Positions 23,251-35,899 of a stretch of DNA of 64,000 nt are shown one piece after another. The notes under the pieces were generated by a model that made no database searches, was not told the DNA's origin, and saw only the letters and a list, made by a program, of their open reading frames with translations. The translations under genes and the position numbers were made by a program. The stretch is taken from NCBI RefSeq assembly GCF_008831285.2, contig NC_045142.1:20525354-20589353 (forward strand), written 5' to 3'. The stretch's first letter is position 1, and each line of letters begins with the position of its first letter. Source of the stretch: Nymphaea colorata (lineage: Eukaryota; Streptophyta; Magnoliopsida; Nymphaeales; Nymphaeaceae).

Positions 23251-23341
23251 CTTGTTTCCAATAGCTGTAGGTGTGCCATCAGTCTTAAGAATAATATTTA
23301 TAATTTCACCACTACATTCTACTTGTTGAGTGCATTGGCCC
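23251..23341 (-). other. 91-bp exon-like segment with AG/GT borders, unrecognised
   Basis: On the minus strand it is preceded by TTACAG and followed by GTACATG, and open throughout, with protein-like sequence (VECSGEIINIILKTDGTPTA). Both borders obey the AG/GT rule. With 22690-22911 on the same strand this suggests remains of a spliced host gene, but I cannot name it. Confidence 0.35.
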
Positions 23342-23344
23342 CTG

Positions 23345-25240
23345 TAACAACATTCTAGAAATAAAATCAGCATTAACCCAATAGAAGATATACCAAGATA
23401 AAATGAGAGAAAGGATTAAGTAGGCCAAGTAAGGTTACTAAAAACAGCAAGAAGGCAATGTGCAGTATAAAAGCTATAAGCCCAACAGATCTTTGACGCT
23501 CCATGAGCAGCAATTAGGGCACAGACATTAGCAAAGAGGAATTCTTACATCCATAGTAGTGCTACATAGTAATAAGACTATGAATAATCATCTTAGCCAT
23601 GTGTTGCAGGAGGAAGGCCTTGAAGTTGTTCAGTACAAGGTGCATATCAAAAAGTACAAGGTCATAAAATTCTAAATAAATAAGTAGATTCCATTGATTT
23701 TCAAATAAATATGTTCATTCATACAAAGTATGTGGAATGGATCAAAGAGAGTGGGTCTTACAAAAGCTTTGAATGCTGGACGATGTGCAGCCATCTCATA
23801 TATAGAGAAATCTGCAAAACCATATCCAAAGCCTATATTAAAAAAATTAGTACAATTATCATATAAAGGTATTGGCCATCATGGAAAACACGGGAGAGAG
23901 AGAGAGACCAAATATCAGATTCGAAACCATATTGAAAGGCTTATTATAGATTGTATGAGAGTGTTATAAGATTATATAGGTTAACCACAATCTACTAAAA
24001 CCTTTTTCGAGGACCCAAAGGAATTAATCTACAAAAGGTATGCAAAACACAACGAGCAGAAGCTATGGTTAGAAAACATGCTTGAAATGTAGAATGATGT
24101 GTAACTGCACCTACTAAAAACCCTTGATATTCTCTTTGACTTAGCAATTACTTACAAGACACACTATTAGAAAGGTGACTCGTAAAAGATGGTAGAGACA
24201 TTATGGAGGATGACCACCATAGCATATGCAAGATAGCATGTGTATAAAAATATAAATAAACGTGCATTAAAAGATAGATATAAATACAAAACAAATAGCT
24301 ATGTGTATACATAATAAATAGAGAACTAATGTCACTATCACTTCAAATAATATGTCACCTTTTGAGTCTTTGACAACTTTGAAGAAACCAAATGTCAAAT
24401 TAGGACTTGTGTGTAAAAAAAAAAGTGTAGCAATGCTGCCAAACTACCATACTCACAAATAACATTTGGAGTTTTAAACGGCAAGGTTTTCTTGGATATA
24501 AAATAGAAACCTTGAAAGAAAAGGGAAAAATATAGTAAATTTTCATAAAATTAAGAAAACAAAAAATAGGAAAAATAAAATAAATGAGAAACTAATAACA
24601 CAAACATCAAAAGATAAGTAGATTTGCAACAAATAAAAACTAGAAAATGAAAAAAAGTTTGGCATTGAAAAAATGAAAAAATGTTTTAACGTTTGTTTTT
24701 TTGTTAAACGTGTGTTTTTTTGTTTTAACGTTTTAAAAAAAAACACATTTTTTTTCAAAAAAACACGTTTTTTTAAGTTTTAAATGACAATTTAATTTAT
24801 CATGTTCTTTGTGACACTACAAACTACTTATATGTATCCACACCATTACCCACTGCTCTTCCAAGATAATCCAAGATCCCTCTATTGTTCCTTGCAACAC
24901 CACCTTTCAAATCAAATAGAACTTGAACATCATATTTGAAAAGAATTAACATGGCATTATTATGAGAACAGTTTCACACAGAAGAAACCTCAAAATGATT
25001 GAATGTGGTCAGACTAAGAGAAATGATATTAAAGATATAGAAAATGTGTCATTTCTAATATTCTAACATTTAGATCCACAAGAGGGTGGGGGGGAGGGGG
25101 AGAGAGCTAAACCTACAATAACCACGAACACACAATTATGACCAAATAAAACCCCGTTGTACTTATAGGTGACAAAAGTATAGAACTTTTGTTCCAATAA
25201 TAAACAATTCATTTCTAAGTGTTGGATTATATTCATGGCT
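23345..25240. other. gene-less spacer
   Basis: AT-rich; no gene or transposon domain recognised. Contains a GA run near 23892-23905 and the ACGTTT-rich stretch listed separately. Confidence 0.4.
24660..24780. repeat. AT-rich stretch with repeated AACGTTT / ACACGTTTTT words
   Basis: TTTTAACGTTTG, TTAAACGTGTG, TTTTAACGTTTTAAAA and AACACGTTTTTTT occur within 120 bp, giving several self-complementary pairings. Possibly a degraded hairpin or MITE core. Confidence 0.35.
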
Positions 25241-26885
25241 GGACTCGATGTTAAAAACTCAAATTTTTCAACATCAGAATTGGAGCAATGTCAAAATTTT
25301 ACAAAAAAGAAAACGAAAAAATGCAATTTCAAAGCAAATTTCGAATCTAAAGAACAATTTAAATTCAAATCATGAATTTGACTGTGACACGAATCCTAAC
25401 ATAGGATTATGTGTCCAAACTGGATTCGAATTAGAGTTTGAAATCCCAATCCAATTACCAATGTCATTTGAAATCCATATCCGATTGCAAAATTCAAATT
25501 TTGATTTAAATATGAGAATTACATCTAATTCGGTCTAGAATGATGTGTGGAACCCACATGTAGTGCCACCTAGGTCATGTGGTCAAAAGCCCCCAAGGGG
25601 TTACGACTTCTTCTTTTCAAAAATATCTCTTCACAGTTACTTTACTCAGTCAAAGTACAATTTAGCTCAATCAAGATCTTTCCTAACTCAAATTCATCAA
25701 ATTATCTCAATCAAATCAATATCAGCTTGCAGATGAGCTTCGACTTTGGTTATTTGGTCAAATTTGACTAATTTAGACAATTGTGCCCTTCTATAATCAA
25801 ATTGAGATTTCAGAAATAAATTGGGATTTTATGAAAGGAAAATGTACATTTTAATTTGTCAAATATATAAATCAAAAAATTGAAATTCAATATTTAAAAC
25901 CAAATTTTGATTCAATTGAGATCCATTTTCAATCAAATTATGGACGAAAATACCTTTTTAAGCCAAATTTAATAAAATTTTCAAAATTTATTCAAATTTA
26001 AATTCAATTGTTATAATTCAATAACATTTAGAGCTTAGTATTTTTGAGGTCTTCATCAAATTGCTGCAGCAATGAGCTAGAAGGAAAAGCCAAGGAGGAG
26101 AAAAAAAAAATCATCCAAGCCCCCTTCCCTCTCTCTCATTTCCTTCTTCACCTTCCCCTATTCTCTTTATCGATTTTGCCAAGTTAGGTTGCTTAAGTGA
26201 ACCCTTACTTAGGATTTTCATGGTGAGAACTCTCTCTTCCCCACTGCAAATTCCAACAAGTAAGCATTCTTCTTCTTACTTTGCTAAGCTTGAATCCAAG
26301 TTTGGATTCTTGCTTAGGATTGCTTGAATTAGAAAACAAGCAAAGAAGAAGATCAAGCATCAAGACCGACCATAAAGTAGGTAGTTCCAATCCATTTTTC
26401 TTCTATTTCAGTTTCTTGCTATTTATTTTTAATTCCAGCACTCATGGGAAGGATTTATTTTCATATTTTTCATGGTTGGAAATGACGTCCAGCTAAAGAA
26501 AAAGCCACGAATCAAATGTATATATCAACACATGATGCATGCATGAATCAGTGATTTCCACGTGAGAAAGAGGTTTGCTATAGTATATATAATATAAATG
26601 CCAATTATGGACGGACACATTCTTATAAAAGTGATCCACCTTTGCATGGTGAAATTAAAGATGAACCAGCTTGAGTGTTCTCTTATTTCCTTTCATTTAA
26701 AAGTCATTTTAATTTGTGTTTTTTTTATTTTAATTGATCAAGGGCGGTAGAGGGAATTAAAACCAGTTTTCAATCTCCCTACGTAAGAAACCCAGCCATT
26801 AATCATCATGATTCATAGGCCATGTGATCCCTCGTTAAAATTTTCATTTGGAGGATAACGTGTGCATATACATATAAATATATAT

Positions 26886-26917
<32 letters not shown>

Positions 26918-28780
26918 TGTAATATATATGCACGTGCGATCTCTTGATTAAGAGTCATGATTTTCTTTTAAAATCAGGTTGAAACATGTTTTCAAGTTGA
27001 TTTTAAGAAAAGAAGATCATTCTGTTGATTTTCATAGTGCGAAGGTATGAAATCGCTTTCATTTCATCTTAAAGTTTTGCTTAATTCCAGCAACTCATAC
27101 ACAAAGTGTATGTAATTTGCTGAAATTAGATCATACTTTACAGGGGTTGGTTTAGAAATTTTAAAGTTTACATGCTTGACATGCTAATGTTAAGCCACAA
27201 AGTGGCTATGTCTTGTAGAACAATAAAAAGTTTTAATCCTATCTAATCGGCTCTCTAAAATTCCTTTTAGAAATTGTTGATTTCATTTATCAATTTTCAA
27301 ACTTACATGAAATTGATTATATTTCAAGAACAATGTAAGATCATACTTAAGACCCTAACTTTATATCCCCTAAAGAACAAAATCAAAAGTGTTTTAATAG
27401 TCCAAGAAATGGATGGATTTTTTAGCACAAGAATTTGGAATTTAGCTTGATTTTGGGGAGAAAGAAAAGTTATTAGAATTCCATGACATGAATGAGAGCA
27501 TGTGGCACATGCTTTTTGCCGACTTGGATGTTTAGTTCACATGGAGTCAAACTGAATTTCATCATTTTCTAAGAGTCAAACACTCTTATAATCAATATTT
27601 AATTTTAAATCATTTAAATTGGAATAAAAATCTGATTTTTATGGCAATTTTGAGGAAAATAGATAATAGCCACGTTTCCCCAATATTTAAAAGGTGGATT
27701 TCGTCTTCATTTGCCTAAATTTTAATTCTTTTGAGATTCTCATCCATGACACAAGTTTATAGACTGCTTCTCTAACTTGTGCTTGAGAATATGATAAGCA
27801 CATTTAAAGAAAGTCCTAATTTTAATTAAAATCAATCTTTAAGTGTATATTATATGATGTGTGATTTCATATGAATAGGCTTTGTGAGATTATGAGAGAG
27901 GTGAGCATGAATGTTTCAAATGAATGAACTTTGAGAGATTATGAGAGAGTGAAGAATCTATGTCTCATATAGTTTCGCTTTGTATTTCGCACGTTCACAC
28001 TCACTCAAAGTCAATAGCACCACATGCATCTTCTCAAGAAATTAAGCGATTCAAATTTGAGTTGAAAAAAATGGTGACCATGTCATATTGCAACAAGAAT
28101 TTGTGAACTTCACTTAACTTTCAAAGAAAACACAAGCAGTGCATTAATAATCTTGGCCAAAATATATTTAGAAAACAACACGTTTTGTAATAATTTGGAA
28201 CCTATGTTTCATCACAAGAATGAACTCTACCTAACTAAACCCAAGTTTCTAATATTTTATACCAAATCACACGATTTGGCAAAAGAAAATTTTTCTTGAT
28301 AAGGTTACTTAGCCATTTCCCAAAAATTGATCATAAGATGTTCACAATTTCAATCCAAAACTCATCTTCAGTTCACAACAAAAAAGTTAATTTCAATCTT
28401 CAAAATCCCCAATTAAAACTATTTTCAAGAATCATGGATTTCAAAACAAATGGCACAACAAAGGTTTTCAAATCAACTTGAAAACCCTCCAATCTTCAAA
28501 TAACATACAAAAAAAAAATCATTTTCCAAGGAATCTATTTTTGAATACAACTTCAAATCACTTATTCAAGATGAACTTTGATTCTTGAATCCAAAACCTC
28601 AATGCACAAGCATATAGGATTTGCATCAATAACTTGTACATGGTCTGAATAATCCTTAGTCCTTGGTCCAATTACCCCTGTGAAAAGCGGTAGGAATGGT
28701 TGGACCTCGTACCGACGGGCAGATCCCTTTCTCATGAATTTTTTTTTCAAAATTAATTAAAAAAAATTGTTGATTGTGCA
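25241..28780. other. AT-rich region left of the gypsy relic
   Basis: No coding region supported; open frames at 25248-25538 and 26205-26496 are low complexity. Repeated TTCAAATTT/AAATTTGA words fill 25250-26040. A pyrimidine-rich stretch at 26120-26170 and a (TA)n run at about 26880-26920 stand out. It could be degraded LTR or leader of the downstream gypsy element, but no LTR border or primer site was found. Confidence 0.35.
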
Positions 28781-29201
28781 TTCAACGCCCCCGAGGACAG
28801 GATAGGGGCCCGTCATCGTCTGTCTAAAGATTTATTGGATCATATACAAGTTGTGTGGTATATCATTTGCACAGAACTTTCATGCATACTGGCATCATGT
28901 AGTAAACATTGAGGAGATTCCATGAACCCCCTTTTACTTCAATTTGTCATACCATCCTCAATTTAGGAGTTGTATGAAGCCCATGTATGCTCTCAAATCT
29001 TTAAATCTATCTTGTAGGAATTTATGCAACAGTGCCATCTATTTTGCATCTTCTCATGAGTTTTTTTTTTAAAAAACAAATCCTTACCTACATCATATCT
29101 CAGTCACTCAGTTTTCGGGCTATTTCTAGGACATTAGTCTAAGATATAGCCTTATAACTGGACCACCCAATTGAACTAAAAAGTCCCTGATTAGTACCAA
29201 A

Positions 29202-30540
29202 ATGGCAATAGTCCCGATATATCGATGGGTGAACAAGGAGATTGGAGAGCCCAAATCTAGAAAACCCTTGGAGGAGTCTATGCTAGTACCATATATTTGG
29301 TATATAGGTATACATTGTACTTGGGATAAATCTGGAACAATTTACCCATTTATTCTCCATAGGTTTCAAGATCAATTTTCAAAACAATGCGTATAGGCAA
29401 AAGTCCTAGGGAATGCATTATCAAATTTTCATTAATTGCTTGTTTGAATGCATGAGATGTGATGTTTTACAACGCCTCCAAACCCATGTCCAATGCCAAA
29501 ACTCTTCTCAAGTTTCTATTGGGTCAATTTATGTCAACATCTAATACTTTCTTTGTCCAGATAAACTCAGAAAGCATTTTCCCATATGACCACATCCTAT
29601 TCGGATCATGTCAAGGGCGATCTGGATTTCACATCATCCCAAATGGAGTCTACCTACCTCAGTAGTATCATTAATTGTACCCAACTTTCGATGTATGTTG
29701 TGGGCCACTTAGAAGATTGTGGTCTCGAAGAAGCAGCCAGTCTTGCCATGCAACCTATTAACAACAGTCTAATTCATGTGATTGTTGAAAGATAGAACCC
29801 AAGAACCAGCACATTCTGGTTCACATGGAGTGAAATGACAATCACTCTAGATGGGTTTTCTAGCATTATGGGTTTGCCAGAGCCAAAAGGTGATCCAAGA
29901 GGACCAATTGAAGACCAGTTCCTTGTGAACCAAGGTCAAGTCAATACTCTAGAAGTAGTCTGTAAACTCACAGGAAAACGAAGCTGGCCCTTTCTAGAGA
30001 AAGATGGACATCAATACCTCCAACTACACGAACTTGGTGAAGCATATTTCCAATATGTCAACCCTACTTTACTATCTAGAAGTGTTGCAGACAAGTACAA
30101 AAACTCCAAGGTGACTTGTACCATGGATCTCATCTTCTTCAACAATGAAAAACACATAATGTATTTTCGCACAGCTTGCCTCTTCAAAAAATGGGGGCAT
30201 GTCAAAGTCTGTCACACAACTATAGCAATGGCAGCCTTAGAATTCCTTTACCGAGAATTGACCAAATTTTCAATTGGGGATACGGATTTGATAGAAGGAT
30301 GTGTTCTTCGCACTACAAGCATGGTTCTACAAACACATGGGGCCACAATCATGCCATTTTAAAGACAGAGACGGTCAATTATCCAGTATGGGGTACTATC
30401 ATAGGAAGATAGAGGAAGTGGATGACTCCACCATCATTTGGAACTTCTTTGATCGATACACCTACAACCCAGTAAGAGGACCATGTGTTTGTAGAATGAA
30501 GTCCACCATCTATCCTTTTGTCCTAGATCATCATGTCTAG
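29202..30540 (+). pseudogene. plant-mobile-domain-like ORF
   Basis: The best open part is 29835-30362 (175 codons), with flanking pieces in other frames from about 29690 and on to about 30540. The stretch around FWFTWSEMTITLDGFSSIMG matches the hallmark start of the plant mobile domain (Pfam PMD), in which a GEMTITL-like motif is followed by a GLP turn. A run ending in VKVCHTTIAMAALEFLYREL follows. This domain is known both from MAIN/MAIL-type nuclear proteins and from plant transposons. Here it lies about 0.2 kb upstream of, and on the same strand as, a Ty3/gypsy gag, which suggests that it belongs to the element. Stop codons before 29835 and a frameshift near 30350 make it a pseudogene. The domain call is by motif memory only. 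Confidence 0.55.
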
Positions 30541-30719
30541 TTCATTATGGTTAAGCAAGCCAAGTTTTGTCAAGTTGTGTTGAACGTTATCAAGTCTTAT
30601 CAATCTCATTATCCTTTCAATTTGCAATCAAAATTTGCTATTTTGTCATTTATATAAATTATCTCTCATCAATTCAAATCCTAACATTTTTAATTTTTCT
30701 TCTTACAAAGTGAACATCT

Positions 30720-32005
30720 ATTTTATAGTCGAGACTAGAGGCCAATAAAGACGGAGGATGGAAATGGAACCAGAATAAGCTTTCATGGGAGACAAGGAAG
30801 AAGAATCCTCTTCAGAAACACTTCCCAAGACAAAAGCAAATGATCTGAAATATGAATAATATAAGAAATTCCAGAGATACATTATCTTGTTTAATGAAGA
30901 GCAAGCCCAGGCAGAGAAAGCCAAGAAGAAAGCGAAGAAATCTTCGTCGAACAGTTTTGATTCTTCTGAAGATGCTACCATAGAATCCAGTAGTAAGGAA
31001 GAACGAAAGACTCCCTAGAAAAAGAAGAAAGGGAATCCTAGAAAGAAAAAATTTATGAAGTTGAAAAGAAGTTGAACAAAGTTCAACTTAAAGGCAAGAA
31101 CAAAAGGAATTTCACCTGCAAAGATTTCTATGAAAGTTTTGAAAACGATAAGCACATAACAAATTTATCAAATTTGATGGCCATGGAGACCCAAAGGCAC
31201 ATTTGGCCATCTTCTTCGCGGAATGCTATAAATTTGCTACAATCATAAAGCTCTTTTCAATGCTTCCGAAGGAGCTTGGAAGGAATTGCAACAGTGGTAC
31301 CGGGAGCACATCAATCCAATTGAATTGAAAAATTTTGACAAACTAATCAACCTTTTCATCAACAATTTGACACAACCACTGAGGAGCCTCATTTCTAATG
31401 CTCCAATCAAATCTTTCATTGATCTTACTAAAAGAGCATAATGCAACAAATAGGGATTGAAAATGGAGCTTTTGATGTTGTCATCCCAATAAAGGTTAGA
31501 GAAGATACAAAGAAGAACAACAAGAGTCAAAAGCTCCAGCCAACATTATATCTAATGCCGCCACCATCAAAAAAAGAAAGGGCATACTATTCTGAGAATA
31601 ATGGAGTAGCGGACAAAGTAGCAGTAGCAGCGGCCCTAAGAACAAACATCTGGATTGAGACACGACAAAAAATTCACCCTATTAGAACACAGTTACGAAG
31701 AAGTCATGCACATGCTGATTGAAAGAGGCACTCTATTCCTCCCAAAAGTTTCCAACCCTTGACCAATGATAGGAAAAAACAAAGAACAGTTCTACAAATT
31801 TCATCGTGCTCTAGGACACAATACAAAAGATTGTCTTGTGCTCAAAAATATTGTGCAACATGCAGACAACATAGAAATCATCAAGGAGTTTAGTGAACAA
31901 CTGGATATCCTCAAAAACTCTTTTCCTAAACATGAGAAAGGACCAGTTGCAATGGTCAGGTTTTCAACAAATCATCAAGTCATGGTGGCAAATGAAAGGG
32001 ATTAA
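30720..32005 (+). pseudogene. Ty3/gypsy gag-like region
   Basis: Broken Gag frames of a gypsy-type element. Order seen: an acidic/Lys-rich spacer (about 30770-31080), a retrotransposon-gag stretch about 31160-31440 (WYREHINPIELKNFDKLINLF), and a zinc-knuckle-like FYKFHRALGHNTKDCLVLKN near 31790-31850. These would package the element RNA. Stops and frameshifts occur every 100-300 bp. Confidence 0.7.
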
Positions 32006-32209
32006 GCATCCCTGGATTTCTTTGAGTTACTTTTCAATCATGACAAATGATCCTTCAATCCACAAACTAGACCAGCAAACAAAACAGTCAAACAAAGATC
32101 GTCAAAAGTCACAAATATGGGATCTTGAACCCTTGGAAGCCATTTTCAAGAAGGAAGGAATTAACCATAACTGGAGAAATGAATGGCTTTTGGACTATAC
32201 AGAAATGGT

Positions 32210-33490
32210 CTAACAACATTTTCTAATAAAGATCTACCAAATGAAGGCGCATTGCATAATGATGCCTTGCACATAGTGGTAGAAACAAGGGGCACCAAAG
32301 TCTCTGATGTCATAATCGAGGGAAGAGCAAGCCTGAACATTTGTCCACAATAGACTACATTAGGCATAAAGCATGCCGACTATACCCCATCATCAGTTTT
32401 CATTCGTTGATATGATGGAATAGGACAACCTTGCATATGAAGTATATGTCTGGATATGAATATCTCCGAGACGTATAATCAGGTTTTATTTGATGTGTGG
32501 ATATAAAACTCTCATTCAATCTGTTGCTTGGCAGACCATGGATCTATATTACCAATGCGGTTCCTTATACTCTACATCAGTGCATCAAGTGGACTCACAA
32601 CATGAATACTATAATAATTTATGTAGAGGACAGGCAAAATCATCTTGTGCATCCACTAATTCTAGTACCAATATATACAATTAAGGTACTTAGTATTCGA
32701 GTATGCAAAGTAGAAAAAATATCCCAAGGTGTTAGCAAATTGGCTATTCAGAAGACAAAAAAACAAATGTGGGTGAAAAAAGCTACCATGCTTGAAACAA
32801 GTTACAGAAGTCATTCATTATTCAAAAATTTCAGCCAGAATGAGAAAGGATTGGATTTACTCATATGCTATGACTATCAGCCATTCACTGGCCTTGGCAA
32901 ACATGAAAATGAAATCTTGGAGTCGATTACCTTGACAAGACAATGAGGCACTCAAGCCCTAGGATGTCAAAGTTATGAAAAAGTGGCTGTCGAAGAAGGA
33001 TTCAAGCATGTATCTTTCGTCAAGAGCAATAGGCCTGTTCACCATCAATCTGAATCAACAAATCTACTATCATTTTGTCATCTAGTCATTATTTGTCATT
33101 TTGTTGTCATTGTACTCCAATAGACCATGTGTCTTTATTGGTAATACCTTCAAATATGCAATGACATATGCAAGTTACTTCCATATAAAATGTCTAATAT
33201 TCAATCTAACCTCTTTATAATCTTTAGGATGGCACCTGAGGATCAAATGTCACTTCAAGGATGTAAATCCAAGACTCACCGAGGTAGAATGCCCAGAGTT
33301 CATCCAAATAAAAAGACAATATCACCGTTACCATTGATTAATGACCCGATTGAGGAAATTGACATTGGCATAGAAGAAAAAACCAAAAATTTTGCAAATT
33401 GGAACAAGTCTTTCAACAAAAGAAAGAGAAAAGTTGATAAACTTCCTCAAAAATCATCAACAAGCCTTTGCATGGACTTATAAAGACATG
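32210..33490 (+). pseudogene. Ty3/gypsy protease to pre-RT region
   Basis: Continues the gag relic. A retropepsin-like segment at 32230-32660 contains VSDVIIEGRASLNICP, where the catalytic DGG-type triad reads EGR, then FNLLLGRPWIYITNAVPYTL. A short YQPFTGLGKHE motif (about 32875-32910) resembles the G-patch found in some plant gypsy polyproteins. The last piece, near 33390-33490 (EREKLINFLKNHQQAFAW), is the run-up to RT. Coding similarity stops at about 33490, where protease pseudogene B0 begins on the opposite strand; RT, RNase H and integrase are absent. Confidence 0.7.
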
Positions 33491-33492
33491 TC

Positions 33493-34073
33493 GGCACCAT
33501 CGTCAAACAAGTGTCTCGGTGGCAAGTATGCCTTCTATGAAGGACTTGTCTCCAAAGGAATATCTGAATCCACAAAGTTGGTTGACAGTGAAACCATCGT
33601 GGGGCACTTCATGGAAGAGCTGGTGGATCAGCTTTGGCTCTTGTAGGTAGATGACTGAAATGGATCAAACATTGATGTTTGGCTGGAGCAGGAGTCACAG
33701 GGGCGGCATGTCGTCCATATGAGGTCGCTACCAGTGACGAGGGTGGCCCAGTAGAGGCGGGATGGTGTACAAGTGAGAGTTTCATGAGATACTCGCCGGA
33801 GCCAGGCATCACGGGGCTAGAGATCATGCTGGTGGTTTTGGCAAATAGTGAAGTGATGCGGCGGCAGCGCAACATGGAGCGCAAAGCGAACTGTTTGGCT
33901 CGTTGGGCTAGAGTGAATGAAAGGTCATAGAGAGGAGAGAGTGATGAGTCTCGATGAATGAGGTCTATGGAGAAGCCAAGAGGTTTGGAAGCGAATATGC
34001 TGGTAGGGCTAGGCAGCACTGCAAGTAGGAACAGCTGGAGGAGAAGGCGGGATGCTGAGGAGAAGGCAGCCAT
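33493..34073 (-). pseudogene. CDR1-like aspartic protease, 5' half only (B0)
   Basis: N-terminal half of a secreted A1-family (CDR1-like) aspartic protease, single exon. The start at 34073 matches the starts of B1 and B2. A hydrophobic signal peptide (residues 1 to about 28, LLLQLFLLAVLPSPTSIFA) is followed by the family propeptide motif GFSIDLIHRDSSLSPLYD. The frame is intact to GEYLMKLSL, then a one-base loss shifts it. In the shifted frame the first active site reads VTGSDLIWT instead of DTGSDLIWT, so the catalytic Asp is gone, followed by CRPCDSC. Similarity ends at 33493 where gypsy sequence begins, so the second lobe is missing. It lacks the two nonsense codons that B1 and B2 share. Confidence 0.85.
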
Positions 34074-34116
34074 GGTGAGCACTAAAAGGTTGCCGTATTA
34101 AGGAGAAATGCGTAGA

Positions 34117-34124
34117 TATTTATA
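34117..34124 (-). promoter_or_regulatory. TATA box of B0
   Basis: TATAAATA on the minus strand, 44-51 bp upstream of the B0 start codon and conserved at the same distance in B1 and B2. Confidence 0.5.
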
Positions 34125-34860
34125 ATGGAAGTTATAGTTAAGGTCACTGCTGATTAAGGTGGGGACGTGGATTTGGAAATTGTGGAGAAAATAAACATGT
34201 GATCAAACTAAGTAACATATTCGTTGGTGTAATCAGTAACCATCACAATGGAGAAAAGTTGGTAGCATGTTACACTTAAGCAAAGCTCGTAGTGGTTGGT
34301 TGGACTTCCACAATTTTTTTTCTGTCTTTTCATTGGACTCAGTCAAATCAAGATCTGAATATTAGTCTTCAAAACTTTGGATCACAAATATTGGAAGACT
34401 TTCCTCACAAATATTTGAAGGACAGACACTTTAATGTATTATCAATGGTGACGGCAATAACCGGTGAATACGTTGCAAGAAGAGATTGTTTGAAGTTTTT
34501 GTCATTTGTGTTGCCCTTGTAAGGCACGGTATCCCTGCTCCAAAACCCGTCCATTGACCAGCTTAAACCATCAAGCTTGAAGTGAAAATCTCTGTCCCAT
34601 TCTCTCTCTACACATATACATAGATGTCTTTCTACCCTTAGATATTATGGGCTTTCACCCGCTGATATTTCATCTGATTATTCAAAGTTACTCTGCTCAC
34701 TCATGAGGGCCGATTGATTCACTATAATGAATGAATGAGAGAAAAATAAAAAGAAAAATGTGACGAGTATTTTTCTTATATATGATTAGTTTATATGTTT
34801 TTTTTACTTATTTATTTCTCAACCATCCATCACGATTGATTTAATGATCTTTATAAGAAT

Positions 34861-34882
34861 ACACACACACACACACACACAC

Positions 34883-34939
<57 letters not shown>
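34861..34939. repeat. compound microsatellite (AC)n-(TA)n
   Basis: AC run 34861-34883 followed by TA runs to 34939. Confidence 0.9.
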
Positions 34940-34940
<1 letters not shown>

Positions 34941-35808
34941 CTGGATGTTGACTGGTCATCAAAAATTAAAAATCTGTCATTGAAAAAGTGTCGACTATTT
35001 ACTTGGAGCAATAGTTCACGATGCTTTGGCCATTATTTATCAAACTTCCAAGTTTCTCGTTTTACTCATCTGATAACATTATCTTACATATTTGAATTAC
35101 ATATATGAAAGAACGTTTAGGAGTATCAGTAGCTTTTTTCCATGGTAGCAGTGATTGGCAGGCATTACCTGGCCACTAATAATATTTTATATTAACAAAC
35201 TCATGCATTGAGTGATTTTTTTTCCACTCTCAAGAACGTAAAATATTCCATGTTTGGTTTGAGGTTGAACTTGCTTTCACATGCATGGCCCATAAATATT
35301 ATTAACCGACAAATTTTGGGTGGTGGCGAGCCCTCCGCTAGGCTAAAAGAATGAAAACTCAGCCGGATAAATCTTGACATCAGAGCATAATCTTGGACTC
35401 TTTCTATTTATATGTTTGAACTCTTTGTCCTTGAAAAGAGCAGTCGACCTTTTGGTGGTTGTTAGCTGATAGCCATTCTCTCAGGCCAGCTTACCTATAA
35501 TAGCTTGTGGACATCTAAAATGGTCTATTGCTTCCACTGAAAGAGGATGTGAGCTCCTTCATACTTATCTTTTTGTTTTCTGTCGACAAATTGCATGGTA
35601 CTTGCTATTTTATTATTTAACTTGATGCAGGAAACTGTGTGAATATGGAATTACATCAAGAGCTATTTGACATGTACAGTAGATGCAGATCTGCTTACCA
35701 AAATAATACCCTCTTTGTCTCCTTTTTAGCACATTAAAATGCACTTCGATTGCTGTTGATGAATAAGCACCATGTTGAAGACAATCAGCTATTTAGTGAC
35801 GCTCATTG

Positions 35809-35810
<2 letters not shown>

Positions 35811-35852
<42 letters not shown>

Positions 35853-35890
35853 GGGGGGGGAGAGAGAGAGAGAGGGAGAGGAAGAGAGAG
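35811..35890. repeat. compound microsatellite (TA)n-(GA)n-G9-(GA)n
   Basis: TA run to 35837, GA run, a nine-G run near 35852-35860, then more GA. Confidence 0.9.
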
Positions 35891-35899
35891 CAGTCTGTA

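Larger units (their letters stand above)
34074..35100. repeat. 5' flank of B0 shared with B1 and B2
   Basis: Aligns with 39200-40010 and 56432-57520 (shared GGAGAAATG, TTCACTATAATGAATG, GACTGGTC, TTTTACTCATCTGATAACATTATCT). It is more diverged than B1 is from B2. It retains the stretch (about 34380-34680) deleted upstream of B1. 35100-35350 also resembles the spacer at 9780-9960. Confidence 0.7.

Noticed and set aside
25248-25538. 96-codon ORF in AT-rich DNA
   Set aside because: Asn/Ile/Leu low-complexity frame from repeated AAATTTGAATT words; no domain.
33679-33930. 83-codon + frame over B0
   Set aside because: Shadow of protease B0 on the minus strand.
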